Part shown: positions 1 through 8,000 of the stretch, in pieces
How the letters are laid out: each line of letters opens with the position of its first letter
Position numbering within the stretch: the stretch's first letter is position 1
NCBI GenBank assembly: GCA_003525905.1
Contig: DQIA01000016.1
Coordinates: 1-22,808 of the forward strand
Length of the DNA: 22,808 nt
DNA from: Clostridiales bacterium
Lineage (GTDB): Bacteria; Bacillota; Clostridia; Oscillospirales; Oscillospiraceae
Direction of reading: 5' to 3'
Position numbers and translations under genes: made by a program
Notes under the pieces: generated by a model
What the model saw: only the letters and a program-made list of their open reading frames with translations
Databases searched by the model: none
What the model was told of the DNA's origin: nothing

Positions 1-25
1 CGCGTTCAATCATCCGCCGCAGCGG

Positions 26-69
26 CAGAATTGCAAAATAATACTGCAAAATTCTATTTTGCAATTCTG
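26..69. repeat. AT-rich 15-bp perfect inverted repeat
   Basis: The arms at 26-40 and 55-69 are perfect reverse complements (CAGAATTGCAAAATA and its complement) around a 14-base spacer. The pair lies beyond the 3' end of the SLH/beta-helix gene and outside any gene I can support. It may belong to a mobile palindromic repeat or act as a distal transcription barrier. The sequence alone does not decide between these. Confidence 0.6.
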
Positions 70-73
70 AAAG

Positions 74-115
74 CAGCTTGGCGAAAAAGTCCAAAGGGAC
101 TTTTTTGACAAGCTG
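74..115. terminator. Compound hairpin, probable bidirectional terminator
   Basis: The inner stem pairs 84-92 (AAAAAGTCC) with 97-105 (GGACTTTTT) around the loop AAAG. The outer stem pairs 74-80 (CAGCTTG) with 109-115 (CAAGCTG) across a 3+3 internal loop. The A-tract on one side and T-tract on the other would give a U-rich 3' flank in both directions. It lies about 40-80 bases past the stop codon of the minus-strand surface operon, so it is a plausible end for that transcript. Confidence 0.55.
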
Positions 116-116
116 A

Positions 117-142
117 GGCCCCGCTGCGGGTGCAGCGGGGCC
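117..142 (-). terminator. GC-rich hairpin just after the surface operon
   Basis: A perfect 11-bp stem (117-127 with 132-142, GGCCCCGCTGC) has a 4-base loop and begins 15 bases after the TAA of the SLH/beta-helix gene. No U-tract follows directly on the minus strand. Termination may therefore need the next hairpin (74-115), or this one may mainly protect the 3' end of the mRNA. Confidence 0.5.
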
Positions 143-156
143 GTTGGGGATATTGC

Positions 157-3100
157 TTATTCTGCCGTGACGATCTGGCCGTTGACGAGCGCGAAGCGCA
201 CGCCCTCGTTCAGGCTGATCAGGTTGCTCAGGTCATTCTCCGTGAGCGTGTAGTCCGCACCGGCAGCCACGACCGTACCGGCCGCAGGCGCACTGCGGAA
301 GGCGATCTTCAGCGTGCCGGGCAGAGCCGAGGCGATGTTCAGACAGGCCGTCTTGCTCGGCGTATTCCAGAAGAACGGAGCATTGGTCATGTTCGTTCCG
401 GCCTTCAGCTTCAGCGTGATGTCCGCCGCGTTCGTGCCGCTGCAGGCAAAGCCGTTGCCGTTTTCAGCCGAGGCGCAGGTATTGCCGTAGAATTCGCCGC
501 CCGTGACAGTGACCTTGCAGCCGTTCGTGGCCAGCAGAACGGTGCCGATGCTCATTGTGCCGGTCTCCGCCGTCAGCGCATTGTTGCGGTAGATACCGCC
601 GTTCACTGTAATCTCCGCACCGGCCGAATCGCCGAGAATGGCGGCGCCGCCCTTGGTGTTGCTGACGACGTTGTTCTCAAACGTACCGCCGTTCACCGTG
701 AGCTTGCTCTGGCCGAGGATGCTGAGGCAGGAATAGAGGTTGTTGCGGAACGTTCCGCCGTTGACGATGACCTCGGAAGACTTGTCGTCCGTTTTCTGCA
801 CCGATCCTGTTGCAAAGACGGCGGAACCCTTCCTGATGTTTTCAAAGACTGCGCCGTCCTCGATGGTAACGATCGAGCCATAGGCATAGATGGCATCATC
901 GTCGAAATCGCGGAACACCGTGCCGGACTTAACGACGATCTGCGCCTTCTGGCCGTCGCTCCAGTCACCGCGGATCGCCGTAGCGTACTTGCCCTTGAGC
1001 TGATAATAGCGGTTGCCGTCGAACGTGATGTCCTCAAGCGTCAGTGTGCAGTTCAGGACCTCGACAAGATTGCCAGAGGTATTCGTGTCGTTCTCCAGCA
1101 TGACATAGGCATTCGGAATGCCCTTCAGGGACCACGTCTCGTCGCTGCGTACCACAAGGCACTTGGGGGAAGAGCCCGCCGAAGCCGGCGGGATACTGAT
1201 AATGTTGTCCCCCGTGGCGGACTGCCGCTCGATAAGCAGCTCCTTCGCGCGCGCGAACGTCAGAACGGCGGTCTCGGCCGTCTTGCCGTCGTTCGCATCG
1301 CTGCCGGTGGCCGCGAGATAAACGACCGTACCGACCACACGGGAAGCATTCAGGAAAACCGTGTTCGTTTCCGTGTCGACCGACAGCTTGTAATGGGAAT
1401 CCAGCGGCTCTGTCAGCTCAATGTTCGCCAGATCGGCCTCGGTCAGCGTATAGCCGCTGCCGCCAACGATCTTGTTCATGTAAACCTGCGCTTCGAGCTT
1501 CAGCCGCAGCGGCTGCTTCAGAGCGGAGGTCACGAGAACCGGCAGACGGGCCGTGCTGTTCATCAGCAGAATTTCGCTTTCCACCACGCTCTGGTTCGCA
1601 AGGATCATGCTGCCGTGGGCGTAGATCTGGTACTCTGCGCCCGCCGTGGCGGTATTGCCGAAAATCCTGCCGTTTTCCAGCGTGCAGCTGCTGGGCTTCG
1701 TTGCCGAGCCGCCCTGCAGCAGGATGGCTCCTGCGGTAGCGCCGGCATTGCCGGTGATCTCGCCACCCTTGAATTCGGCATTGACATACTGACCGACAAA
1801 GATCGCGCCCACGCCCTTCAGGCTGCCCTCGGCAGCGGCATTGTTGGCGTAGATCTTACCGCCGTTCATCGTGAACGTCGTAAAGCCATTCGTGGAGCTT
1901 CCGGACAAGCTGATGGCACCGGCCGGGACGCTCAAGACGCTGACGTTTGCCTTCGCGGCATAGGTCACGGTATTGTGGTGAATTTCGCCGCCGTTCAGGA
2001 CGATGCTGCTGCCGCCTTTCGTGGTCGAAAGGCCGATCGTCGCCGTCTTGCAGGTGTTGTCATGGATGCTCGCGCCGTCGTTCATGGTGAAGTCGGCGTT
2101 ATGCAGAAAGAGAATATTGCTGCTGGTCGTAACGGTATTGCAGATCTCGGTGCCCGCATTCAGCGTCAGCTTGCCGGACGTGCAGTTGCCGACGATATAG
2201 CTGGAGAACGGCGTGCCGTCCTCGGCAGCCCAGCGCTGCGCGCCGCCGTCAATGCAGATATTCTGGAGCGTCAGGTTACCGGTGGCGTTCACCCAGAACA
2301 TGTAGCTGCTCTTGTAGCCCTCGGCACGCGTGACCACCGCATCCGGATACTCGCTCAGATCCCAGACCTGCGTATCACCGACGGTGACCATGCTCGTGAT
2401 ATAAATTACCTTGTAGGCCGAATCCGCCAGCAGCTCCTTGGCGCGGGCGAACGTCTTGACGCCGTCGTAGGCTGTCATACCGGACTTGCTGTCGTCGCCG
2501 TTTTTGCCGTCGAGATAGACATAGTTCAGCTTGGCTTCCGCCCATGCGGCATAGACCGTCACATCAGCCTTGATGCTCTGATTACGGTCGAAGAGCTGCG
2601 TGCAGGCCTCGTCCGTATACCAGCCGTCGAAGACGTAGTTGTTCTTCGTCGGGTTCTTCGGGTTCGTGACATACTCGCCATGATCGACCTGCGTAGAATA
2701 GTAGACCTCGCCGTCGACGATATAGGTCACGGTATAGACATTGGTCTCCCACTTGCCGTAGAGCGTCAGGTTCGTCGTGACCGGCGTGGAGAAGTCATAG
2801 ACCTGCGTGTAGGCGGCGTCCGTGTACCAGTTCGACACATGGGAGCCGACGCGGCGGGTCTCCGGCACGGGGACGGGCTGGCCCCACGTCACGCTCACGG
2901 GTGTGTCGACGTACATGGCGTTGACGTTCGGGCTGATGATGAAATTGACCTGCATCGTGCGGTAGCGGGTCGTGAAATCGACCGTAACATCCTCATCAAA
3001 GTCCGAGAGGATGAACACGTTCTCCGCGCGGACGAGCGTGCCCGCGGAGGCGGAGGCGGTGTCGAGCTCAAAGCCGTTTTCCGCCACGCCGTAGAGGCCG

Positions 3101-3963
3101 AACTCCACATAGGGCTCGTTCGTGTTGACCTCGATGCTCGCGACCTTCTGGCCGTGGTACTTGGCATAGCCGTTCTCGCCGCGGAACGTGACGGTCACGG
3201 TCTTGCCCGGCTCCGTCGGCTCGGACGGCTCGGTGGGCTCCTGCGTGGGCTCTTCCGTCGGCTCCTCGGTCGGCTCTTCGGTGGGTTCCTCGGTCGGCTC
3301 TTCCGTCGGCTCCTCAGAGGGCTCCGTCGGCTCGACCGGCGTATAATCCGTGACCTTCATGAGCGTGCTGAGGATCTTGGCGGCCTCGGCGCGCGTGATG
3401 GACTTCTGCGGCAGGAACGTGCCGTCCGGGTAACCGGCCAGAATCCCGGCCGCAGTCGCCACGGCGACGGCCTCCTTCGCATAGTCCTGGATGCTCGCGG
3501 CATCCGCATAGGTCAGCTCGCCGCCCTCGGGGAGCGCGAGCGCCTTCCAGCCCGCAAAGCGGACCAGCAGGGTCATGGCGTCCTCACGGGAAACGGCCTT
3601 GTCGGGGGCAAACGTACCATCCGGATAGCCGAGCACGATGCCGTTTTCCGCCGCCCAGCTCACAGCAGCGGAATACCACTGACCGGCCGGGACATCGGAG
3701 AAGCTGGTCTGCTCCGTGAGCGTGTCGCCGCTCAGGCGGGCAAGGACCGTGACGAACATGGCGCGCGTCATGGCATCCTCCGGCGCAAAGTTCTTATCGT
3801 CCACGCCGTTCATGATGCCCTTTTCCGTGACGTCTTCGATATAGGGATGCGCCCAATGGGTGTCGAGCACATCGGCATAGCTGCTTCCCGCCGCAAAGAC
3901 GCTCGGGCAAAGCCCAAGCACGAGCGCGACCGCCAGAAGCAGGGATAACATCCGCTTTTTCAT
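157..3963 (-). CDS. SLH-anchored surface protein with InlB-type repeats and two beta-helix modules
   Basis: This is a 1268-aa secreted protein. Residues 1-25 are a Sec signal peptide (MKKR, hydrophobic core, VFAAG cleavage region). Three SLH domains follow at about 28-70, 88-131 and 150-194, with the typical GYPDGTF motif in the second and third. These usually bind pyruvylated wall polymer. Residues 211-253 are a Pro/Thr/Glu spacer. A beta-rich domain (about 255-335) and two InlB/Flg_new-type repeats (about 345-405 and 410-474, ending in LYGKW and VYAAW) come next. The remainder is two related modules, about 480-874 and 877-1268. Each opens with a VYL...G.D...G.TA...TFARAKELL signature followed by Asn/Gly-rich NGG repeats typical of right-handed beta-helices. 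The role is probably adhesion or surface display, and the ligand is unknown. The ATG has a good ribosome binding site (GGAAGGA, 8 nt away). It is the last gene of the protease/cohesin operon. Confidence 0.9.
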   Translation of the reverse strand: MKKRMLSLLLAVALVLGLCPSVFAAGSSYADVLDTHWAHPYIEDVTEKGIMNGVDDKNFAPEDAMTRAMFVTVLARLSGDTLTEQTSFSDVPAGQWYSAAVSWAAENGIVLGYPDGTFAPDKAVSREDAMTLLVRFAGWKALALPEGGELTYADAASIQDYAKEAVAVATAAGILAGYPDGTFLPQKSITRAEAAKILSTLMKVTDYTPVEPTEPSEEPTEEPTEEPTEEPTEEPTEEPTQEPTEPSEPTEPGKTVTVTFRGENGYAKYHGQKVASIEVNTNEPYVEFGLYGVAENGFELDTASASAGTLVRAENVFILSDFDEDVTVDFTTRYRTMQVNFIISPNVNAMYVDTPVSVTWGQPVPVPETRRVGSHVSNWYTDAAYTQVYDFSTPVTTNLTLYGKWETNVYTVTYIVDGEVYYSTQVDHGEYVTNPKNPTKNNYVFDGWYTDEACTQLFDRNQSIKADVTVYAAWAEAKLNYVYLDGKNGDDSKSGMTAYDGVKTFARAKELLADSAYKVIYITSMVTVGDTQVWDLSEYPDAVVTRAEGYKSSYMFWVNATGNLTLQNICIDGGAQRWAAEDGTPFSSYIVGNCTSGKLTLNAGTEICNTVTTSSNILFLHNADFTMNDGASIHDNTCKTATIGLSTTKGGSSIVLNGGEIHHNTVTYAAKANVSVLSVPAGAISLSGSSTNGFTTFTMNGGKIYANNAAAEGSLKGVGAIFVGQYVNAEFKGGEITGNAGATAGAILLQGGSATKPSSCTLENGRIFGNTATAGAEYQIYAHGSMILANQSVVESEILLMNSTARLPVLVTSALKQPLRLKLEAQVYMNKIVGGSGYTLTEADLANIELTEPLDSHYKLSVDTETNTVFLNASRVVGTVVYLAATGSDANDGKTAETAVLTFARAKELLIERQSATGDNIISIPPASAGSSPKCLVVRSDETWSLKGIPNAYVMLENDTNTSGNLVEVLNCTLTLEDITFDGNRYYQLKGKYATAIRGDWSDGQKAQIVVKSGTVFRDFDDDAIYAYGSIVTIEDGAVFENIRKGSAVFATGSVQKTDDKSSEVIVNGGTFRNNLYSCLSILGQSKLTVNGGTFENNVVSNTKGGAAILGDSAGAEITVNGGIYRNNALTAETGTMSIGTVLLATNGCKVTVTGGEFYGNTCASAENGNGFACSGTNAADITLKLKAGTNMTNAPFFWNTPSKTACLNIASALPGTLKIAFRSAPAAGTVVAAGADYTLTENDLSNLISLNEGVRFALVNGQIVTAE
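3232..3315 (-). repeat. Seven imperfect 12-bp coding repeats (EEPT spacer)
   Basis: These 84 bases encode residues 217-244 of the SLH/beta-helix protein: six EEPT units and one QEPT unit, with synonymous differences between units. The run forms an extended acidic/proline spacer between the wall-binding SLH domains and the exposed domains. Gain or loss of units would keep the reading frame, so spacer length could vary between strains. That is inference. Confidence 0.85.
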
Positions 3964-3997
3964 GCAGATTTCCTTCCTTTCAGAATCGTTCGGGGGC

Positions 3998-4025
3998 GCT
4001 CCCGCCGCCGGAAGACGGCGGGAGC
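3998..4025 (-). other. Intergenic hairpin between the cohesin-like and beta-helix genes
   Basis: A perfect 10-bp GC stem (3998-4007 with 4016-4025, GCTCCCGCCG) has an 8-base loop and sits in the 76-bp gap between the two genes. On the minus strand no U-tract follows. A processing or stability element, or partial attenuation lowering expression of the last gene, fits better than a full terminator. Confidence 0.5.
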
Positions 4026-4039
4026 CTGCGGTCTCGGGA

Positions 4040-5020
4040 TCAGTTCATCTTCAGGTAGTTGACGAGCACCAGAGCGACCTGCGCGCGCGTTGCGCCGTCG
4101 GCCGGGTTCAGCGTCGTGGGCGTCATGCCGACGATGATGCCGGACTGCACCGTCCAGCTCATGGCCTCCAGTGCCCAATCGGCGACCTCACCGCGGTCCT
4201 GATAGCCCGCAAGGACATCGTCCTTCGCGGTATACTTGCCGCCCCGCAGCTTCCAGTAGCGGTAGAGCATCGTGGCCATTTCCTGACGGGTGATCGGGGC
4301 CTCCGGACGGAACGTGCCGTCGGGATAGCCGTTGACCACGCCCTGCTCTGCCGCCCAGTTGACGGCGTCGGTGTACCACTGGCCCTCGGCAATGTCCGTG
4401 AAGGACGCCGTGCCCTTCGCGGCAGGCTCGCCCGCCTCACGATAGAGGACGGTCGCAAGCGTCGCACGGTCCAGCGTGGCGTTCGGCGCGAAGAGGCCTT
4501 CGCCCACGCCGTTCATCAGGCCTGCGTCCCAGGCGGCGTACACGGCATCGTAATACCAGGCGTTCTCGTCCAGGACATCGTTAAAGCGATAGTCGAAGGG
4601 CAGCATGGACTTACTCTGCCAGCCGGTCTCCGTATCGATCACGTTCCAAAAATAGGTCTTGCCGTGCTGGCCGCGGAACGTGAGGCGCAGGACCGGCGTT
4701 CCATCCTTCTGCGCGGTGTAGGCCGCCCAGGCGAAGTGCACCGTGCCGGGCTTCGAGGCGTCGAGGTCGGTGATGCCGGCCCCGGCATCCAGCGTGCTGC
4801 GGGCGGAAACGAGCGTCAGTTCCTCGGGGTACGTCAGCTCCAGCCGGCCGTTCTTCATACCTTCCCAGGTAAGCAGGTCGACCGTCAGGCTGTTCGTTGT
4901 GCTGCTGTTCGCTATACTGATGACATAGCCCGCGCCCTCAGGCTCGGCGGCCAGGGCCGTCGCACCGGCGCCCAGCAGCATTACGGCTGCAAGAAGCAGC
5001 GCAAAGAGTTTTTTCATCAT
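4040..5020 (-). CDS. Secreted cohesin-like / triple-SLH surface protein
   Basis: This is a 326-aa protein. Residues 1-25 are a signal peptide (MMKK, hydrophobic core, ALAAE). Residues about 31-140 form a beta-rich domain resembling a short cohesin: SLTVDLLTWEGMKNGRLELT, then YPEELTLVSA, PGTVHFAW and DGTPVLRLTF. This is the cohesin order of a 'YDP..L.LVSV'-like strand, a 'pG.v.fa' strand and a 'dG.ll.ltF' strand. It is shorter than the usual cohesin of about 140 residues, so the assignment is tentative. Three SLH domains fill the C-terminus (about 145-188, 205-249, 268-326; GYPDGTF in the second) and should tether the protein to the wall. The gene starts 28 bp after the dockerin-bearing protease in the same direction, which suggests that it is the anchor. 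The first of two tandem ATGs is preferred because AGGAG lies 10 nt upstream. It could instead be a generic carbohydrate-binding SLH protein. Confidence 0.85.
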   Translation of the reverse strand: MMKKLFALLLAAVMLLGAGATALAAEPEGAGYVISIANSSTTNSLTVDLLTWEGMKNGRLELTYPEELTLVSARSTLDAGAGITDLDASKPGTVHFAWAAYTAQKDGTPVLRLTFRGQHGKTYFWNVIDTETGWQSKSMLPFDYRFNDVLDENAWYYDAVYAAWDAGLMNGVGEGLFAPNATLDRATLATVLYREAGEPAAKGTASFTDIAEGQWYTDAVNWAAEQGVVNGYPDGTFRPEAPITRQEMATMLYRYWKLRGGKYTAKDDVLAGYQDRGEVADWALEAMSWTVQSGIIVGMTPTTLNPADGATRAQVALVLVNYLKMN

Positions 5021-5048
5021 AACAGGAAGTCTCCTTTCCGTTCCGCGC

Positions 5049-8000
5049 TCACTGCAGAGCCGGGAGCGGCTGGGCCGTCAGCGTCTCCGCTGCGGCGGGC
5101 TCCAGAGCCTGCATACCGGTCTGGCGCTCCGCCCACGGGGCAAGCGCCGCTGCGTCGTCCGCAGCCGCATTCTGCATTGCGGAGTACAGGGCGACGGGCG
5201 CCGCGCTGATCTGCCCGATCGAAATGGGCCAGAAGATGTCGGCCGTCAGGTCCACATAGCTGAGCTTGGAGGCCGACGTGGTCAGCACACTGATGTACAG
5301 GCGGTTATCCGCATAGTACAGCGCAGAACCGGCGGCGTAGTTCGCCATCACGTCCGGCACGTTGCCGAGCAGCGAGCGGGAGTACAGGCCATAGGTCTTG
5401 CGGCCGTAGGCATTCGTGTAGTAAGCCATGGAGAAGAGATAGACGCTGCCGTCGCTGCACAGCATGGCGAAATCATCGCAGGTACCGTACTCGTCGGTTT
5501 CCTCCGGGCCGACATAGGTCATGCCGACGATGTAGACACCTCTGCCGATCACGGAGGCAAAGCTGCCGAGGCTCGTCATCGTGCCTGTCGCGGTGTCGAC
5601 ACGCAGGAGGTTGTAGCCGTAACCGGCCAGCAGGGTGCCGCCGTTCAGGTGCGGCAGATAGGTCATGGAGGTGTAGGCCGCTTTGCTCTGCGAACCGATC
5701 TTCGTAGCGGTGTAGTCCGTCTCATCGACGCTGTAGAGCGTGGAAACAAGGTTCTTTGCATCATCCAGCTCGTTGCTTGCGAGCAGGAGCTTGCCCTCCG
5801 GGCCTCTCGTGACGGAAAGGACAGATGCGGGCAGGGGATTGTTTTCGTTCAGGGCCTTGATGCTGCTCTTGTCCTCGGTGTTCAGCTCGAGGAAGAGGGT
5901 CGTGTCATCCGTGCCGGGAACGGCCGCACGGAGCGTAGCGTTGGCAGCAGGCTGCTCAACATTGCCGCCGAAGCTCGTCTGATAGGCGGTGACATTGCAG
6001 GCGTAGTCATAGACCGCGACGAGCAGGTCGTTGGTGTAGATGCCGTCGAGCGGGAATTCCAGCGTCGTCTCTGTGCCGGGCTCCGTCTGGTTGACGGCCT
6101 GACGCGCGAGGATCTGCTTGCCGTTGCGGCTGAGCAGGAGGACGGCCGCGACATAGCGGTTATCCTGCACCGTGACGCTCAGGGAGCGCTTGCCGGTGGC
6201 AGCGCTGCTGTGCAGCACGATGTCGTTGGCCTGCGGGGCGGTGTTGTCCAGCACGAAGCGGGTCGTCCAGAAGGCGCTCTCCGGCAGGTTCTCTTCGCCG
6301 CCGATGACCGTCTCCGTCTCGCGATCCCAGTAGTATTCCGGGACGGCGCGGGTGACGACCTCGATGGGCGTTTCCTCGGGCAGGAGCGTCTTGTTGTCCG
6401 CCGCGGTGCCGCGCCAGCTCAGGTTGACCTGCGTGCCGGTCGCGGACCACGCGGCGGAGGAGGCGGAGTAATATGCGCCGGTCGCCGTGCCGTAGTCAAC
6501 GGTCGTATAGACCTCGCCGGTCTCGGCATTGCGGATCGTGACCTTCAGATCGGACGCATTGCGGATCATGGTCGGAACGGCCGCATAGATCGTATTGCCG
6601 CTCTCATTGGCGAAGGACGCGCGGTCCGCGATGGCCTCGTCATCCTCGGCATAGAGGTTGCCGCCGAAGTAGTAGCCGGACGTGGAGCCTGCCATGCGCT
6701 GCACGAGGAAGTTCGTGCGCTGGGCAACGTAGCCCGTTGCGCCCTCGGTGCACATATCCTCGAGATATACGGACTTGTCATACATGCTCGGCTCGGCCCA
6801 GCTGCCGTAGAAGCCCAGCATCGGGACGGAGAGCTGGCGGCCGTCGCCGTCGCAGGAATCGGCATAGAGGAAACCCTCGATATAGGAGCCGTTCGGATAA
6901 TGCCCGTTCAGCCACGCCTTGTCGCCGTCGGTCAGGCGGACGGTGAAGCTGACGTTCATGCTGCCGTTTGCGGGGACCTCGTAGGTCACAGCGTAGACGT
7001 CCACGACGCTCTTGTCGCCCTTGACCGCCGCAAGATAGAGCTGCGCATCGGCCGTGGTGATGGTGCCGTCGGCATCGAGGTCGTACTTCTGCACGGTCTC
7101 GGCGTCGAGCGCGTCATGCGTACCGTTTGCGGCCTGCAGCAGGACGAGCGCATCCTGCTCGTCGACCTTGTCGTCGCCGTTAAGGTCATAGACATAGACG
7201 CTCTTGCCGTCGGCGGAGAACGTCACGTTCGCATCCAGCGCATAGGCGCTGTCGCTCATGTAATCCTCGCCCTCGATCTCCTCGACGGCCATGGTCGTGA
7301 CCTTGCCGCTGAGTGCATAGTGCAGCGGAGAATCGGACAGGTTCTGGACGGAGAAGCTGCCGGTGTAGACGCCGGTGCGCTCCGCATCGTCGCCGAAGGT
7401 CAGCTTGACCTTACCGTCGTTGCCTTCCTTCTCACCGACGAGCAGATAGGCCGGAGATGTCACGGCCTCCTGCAGCTGCATCAGGCCGGAGCCCTGCTGG
7501 CGCGGGGAATAGGTCACGCCGGTGTCCGGGTCGGTCAGCGGCTCGGACGTGCTCATCATGAGCGCCATGGCCAGCGCACGGACCGTGAGGCCCTCCTGCT
7601 TGCTGAGCTTGTGTTCCTTGATGTACTGCGCCATGATCGCTGCGCCGCCCGCTGCGGACGGAGCCGCCATGGACGTGCCGCTCATCATGCCGTAGCTGCT
7701 GTGGTTCAGCGTGGAATAGATGTTTCCGCCGGGCGTCATAAGCTCGGGCTTCAGGTCGAGATTTTCCGTCGTGCCCCAGGAGGAGAACGAGCTGGGCTTG
7801 TAGCCGTCGGCCACGCCGTGCAGCGTTTCGGCCTTAGCGGAAACGGTCATCTTGCCGCCCCAGAGGCCGGTCGTCTCATCCTGCGTCGAAGCCGCGAGGA
7901 TCTCCTTCGCCTTGCTCTGCTCGATCATAACGGCAGGGTTCGGGAAGTTATAGCCCGTCAGGTTCATGTTGATGGAGCCGGGCGCGTTGTTGTAGATGAC

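Noticed and set aside
130..3948. 1272-codon open frame on the plus strand opposite the SLH/beta-helix gene
   Set aside because: It is Arg/Ala/Gly/Asp-rich with no domain, signal or ribosome binding site. GC-rich codon use on the true strand removes stops from the opposite strand.
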